Origin: JBBQVK01 sp038211735
Lineage (GTDB): Bacteria > Patescibacteriota > Gracilibacteria > Absconditabacterales > Absconditicoccaceae
DNA length: 64,000 nucleotides
Assembly (NCBI GenBank): GCA_038211735.1
Contig: JBBQVK010000001.1
Coordinates: 62,001-126,000, forward strand
Direction of reading: 5' to 3'
The stretch's first letter is position 1. Each line of letters opens with the position of its first letter. The position numbers and the translations under genes were made by a program. Below, piece by piece: positions 63,586-64,000 of the stretch. The notes below the pieces were generated by a model. It was not told where the DNA came from. It ran no database searches and saw nothing but the letters and a program-made list of their open reading frames with translations.

Positions 63586-64000
63586 ATGGACAGCACAATT
63601 ACCTGACTCACTACTCAACAAGCAAAGGAGCTCTTACTCAAGCGAGGGCCAAACAAACTCCCTGAGAAAAAACCTCCTACAACGTTTCAGTTGCTGTTGG
63701 GGCAAGTGAAAAGTCCTCTCGTATATATCCTAGTGGTAGCTGCAATTATTACAGCTTTTTTGGGTGATTACGAAGACACAGTGGTTATTGGTATCGCTAT
63801 AGTGTGAAATACGATTTTAGGATACTATCAAGAAAATAAAGCAGGTAAAGAACTAGAAGCACTCAAAAAAATGCTTCAAGCAACAGTAAAAGTTATCAGA
63901 GACGGAGTAAGAAAATCCATATCAGTAGAAGATCTTGTTCCATGAGACATAGTTTCTTTGAAAGCCGGAGACAAAGCTGCTGGTGATGGTAAAGTACTCG
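63586..64000 (+). CDS. P-type cation-transporting ATPase, N-terminal part
   Basis: The first 138 residues are in the window. The N-terminal cation-ATPase domain (LTTQQAKELLLK-x-GPNKLPEK, with CGA at x) leads into the first membrane pair (LVYILVVAAIITAFLGDYEDTVVIGIAIVGN). The actuator domain starts with GYYQENKAGKELEALKKM, ATVKVIRDG and DLVPGDIVSLKAGD. Its type resembles P2A (Ca2+/Mn2+) pumps. Three UGA codons are Gly, one in VPGD. The phosphorylation site lies beyond the window end. Confidence 0.9.

Noticed and set aside
1..64000. UGA as tryptophan (mycoplasma-type code 4)
   Set aside because: In map, lysS, smpB, miaA and murA the UGA positions align with glycine, not Trp, and the tRNA-Trp found has a CCA anticodon.
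1..64000. UGA as selenocysteine
   Set aside because: UGA codons are too frequent (up to 18 per gene), lie at structural glycines and have no SECIS-like element after them.
1..64000. CRISPR arrays, insertion sequences, integrases, rRNA genes
   Set aside because: I looked for regular spaced repeats, transposase motifs and rRNA-like conserved stretches and saw none.

Overview
The window reads as chromosome from a candidate-phyla-radiation bacterium of the Absconditabacteria (SR1)/Gracilibacteria type. The main evidence is the genetic code. UGA sits inside almost every recognisable gene at positions that are glycine in the family: methionine aminopeptidase has three within eight codons, and lysyl-tRNA synthetase, SmpB, primase, MiaA and superoxide dismutase all carry them. 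TAA and TAG are the only stops. All coordinates below therefore read through UGA as Gly, which turns strings of short fragments into full-length genes. A second change is visible: CGA and CGG stand where tryptophan is (near) invariant (Fe/Mn-SOD, MsrA, MsrB, Tag, AsnRS, MiaA, LspA, GrpE, MAP, fatty-acid desaturase, aquaporin), while conserved arginines are written AGA, AGG, CGT or CGC. I infer CGA/CGG = Trp. Two genes break both rules (a type II glutamine synthetase and a GC-rich ArsR regulator) and look like recent acquisitions not yet adapted to the code.

Layout. 0-2.7 kb: end of an Fe-S assembly SufB/D protein, an RluA pseudouridine synthase, smpB, a thioredoxin-like lipoprotein. 2.9-11.5 kb: GlnII, a beta-CASP metallo-beta-lactamase, a LysRS-DUF2000-HD fusion, a TPR lipoprotein, the C-terminal half of UvrB, a glycosyltransferase. 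11.6-18.9 kb, all on +: NTP pyrophosphatase-like protein, map, grpE, glycosyltransferase, BI-1 family membrane protein, two exported proteins, aquaporin. 19-30.3 kb: a YidD-Fmt fusion (-), an anchored surface protein (-), a kinase-LspA fusion overlapping an ATP-grasp gene (+), an Ala-rich exported protein (-), an ApbE/ferric-reductase operon (-) divergent from a Met/His-rich exported protein (+), HemW, and PPK2. 30.4-36.1 kb: a CYTH phosphatase, two VTC-domain proteins, several unknown genes and tRNA-Thr/tRNA-Trp. 36.2-43.8 kb: MsrAB, a secreted FKBP-like protein, AspRS, desaturase, AsnRS. 44-45.2 kb: two ArsR-family regulators, then a structured non-coding stretch. 45.3-54.6 kb, all on -: M16 peptidase, alanine racemase, MurA (catalytic Cys replaced by Asp), SDR, a CYTH-like membrane protein, the C-terminal half of PriA, an exported protein, and DNA glycosylase Tag. 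54.7-64 kb: SOD, DksA-like protein, MiaA, a helical-repeat protein, DnaG, FtsE and the start of a P-type ATPase.

The content fits a small-genome, host-dependent cell. It has translation and peptidoglycan genes (MurA, Alr, LspA), oxidative-stress repair (SOD, exported MsrAB, thioredoxins) and polyphosphate-type enzymes (PPK2, VTC, CYTH). There is no biosynthetic operon apart from GlnII. Fused genes (LysRS-DUF2000-HD, YidD-Fmt, kinase-LspA) and half-length SF2 helicase genes (UvrB, PriA) recur. I see no CRISPR array, insertion sequence, rRNA or prophage.
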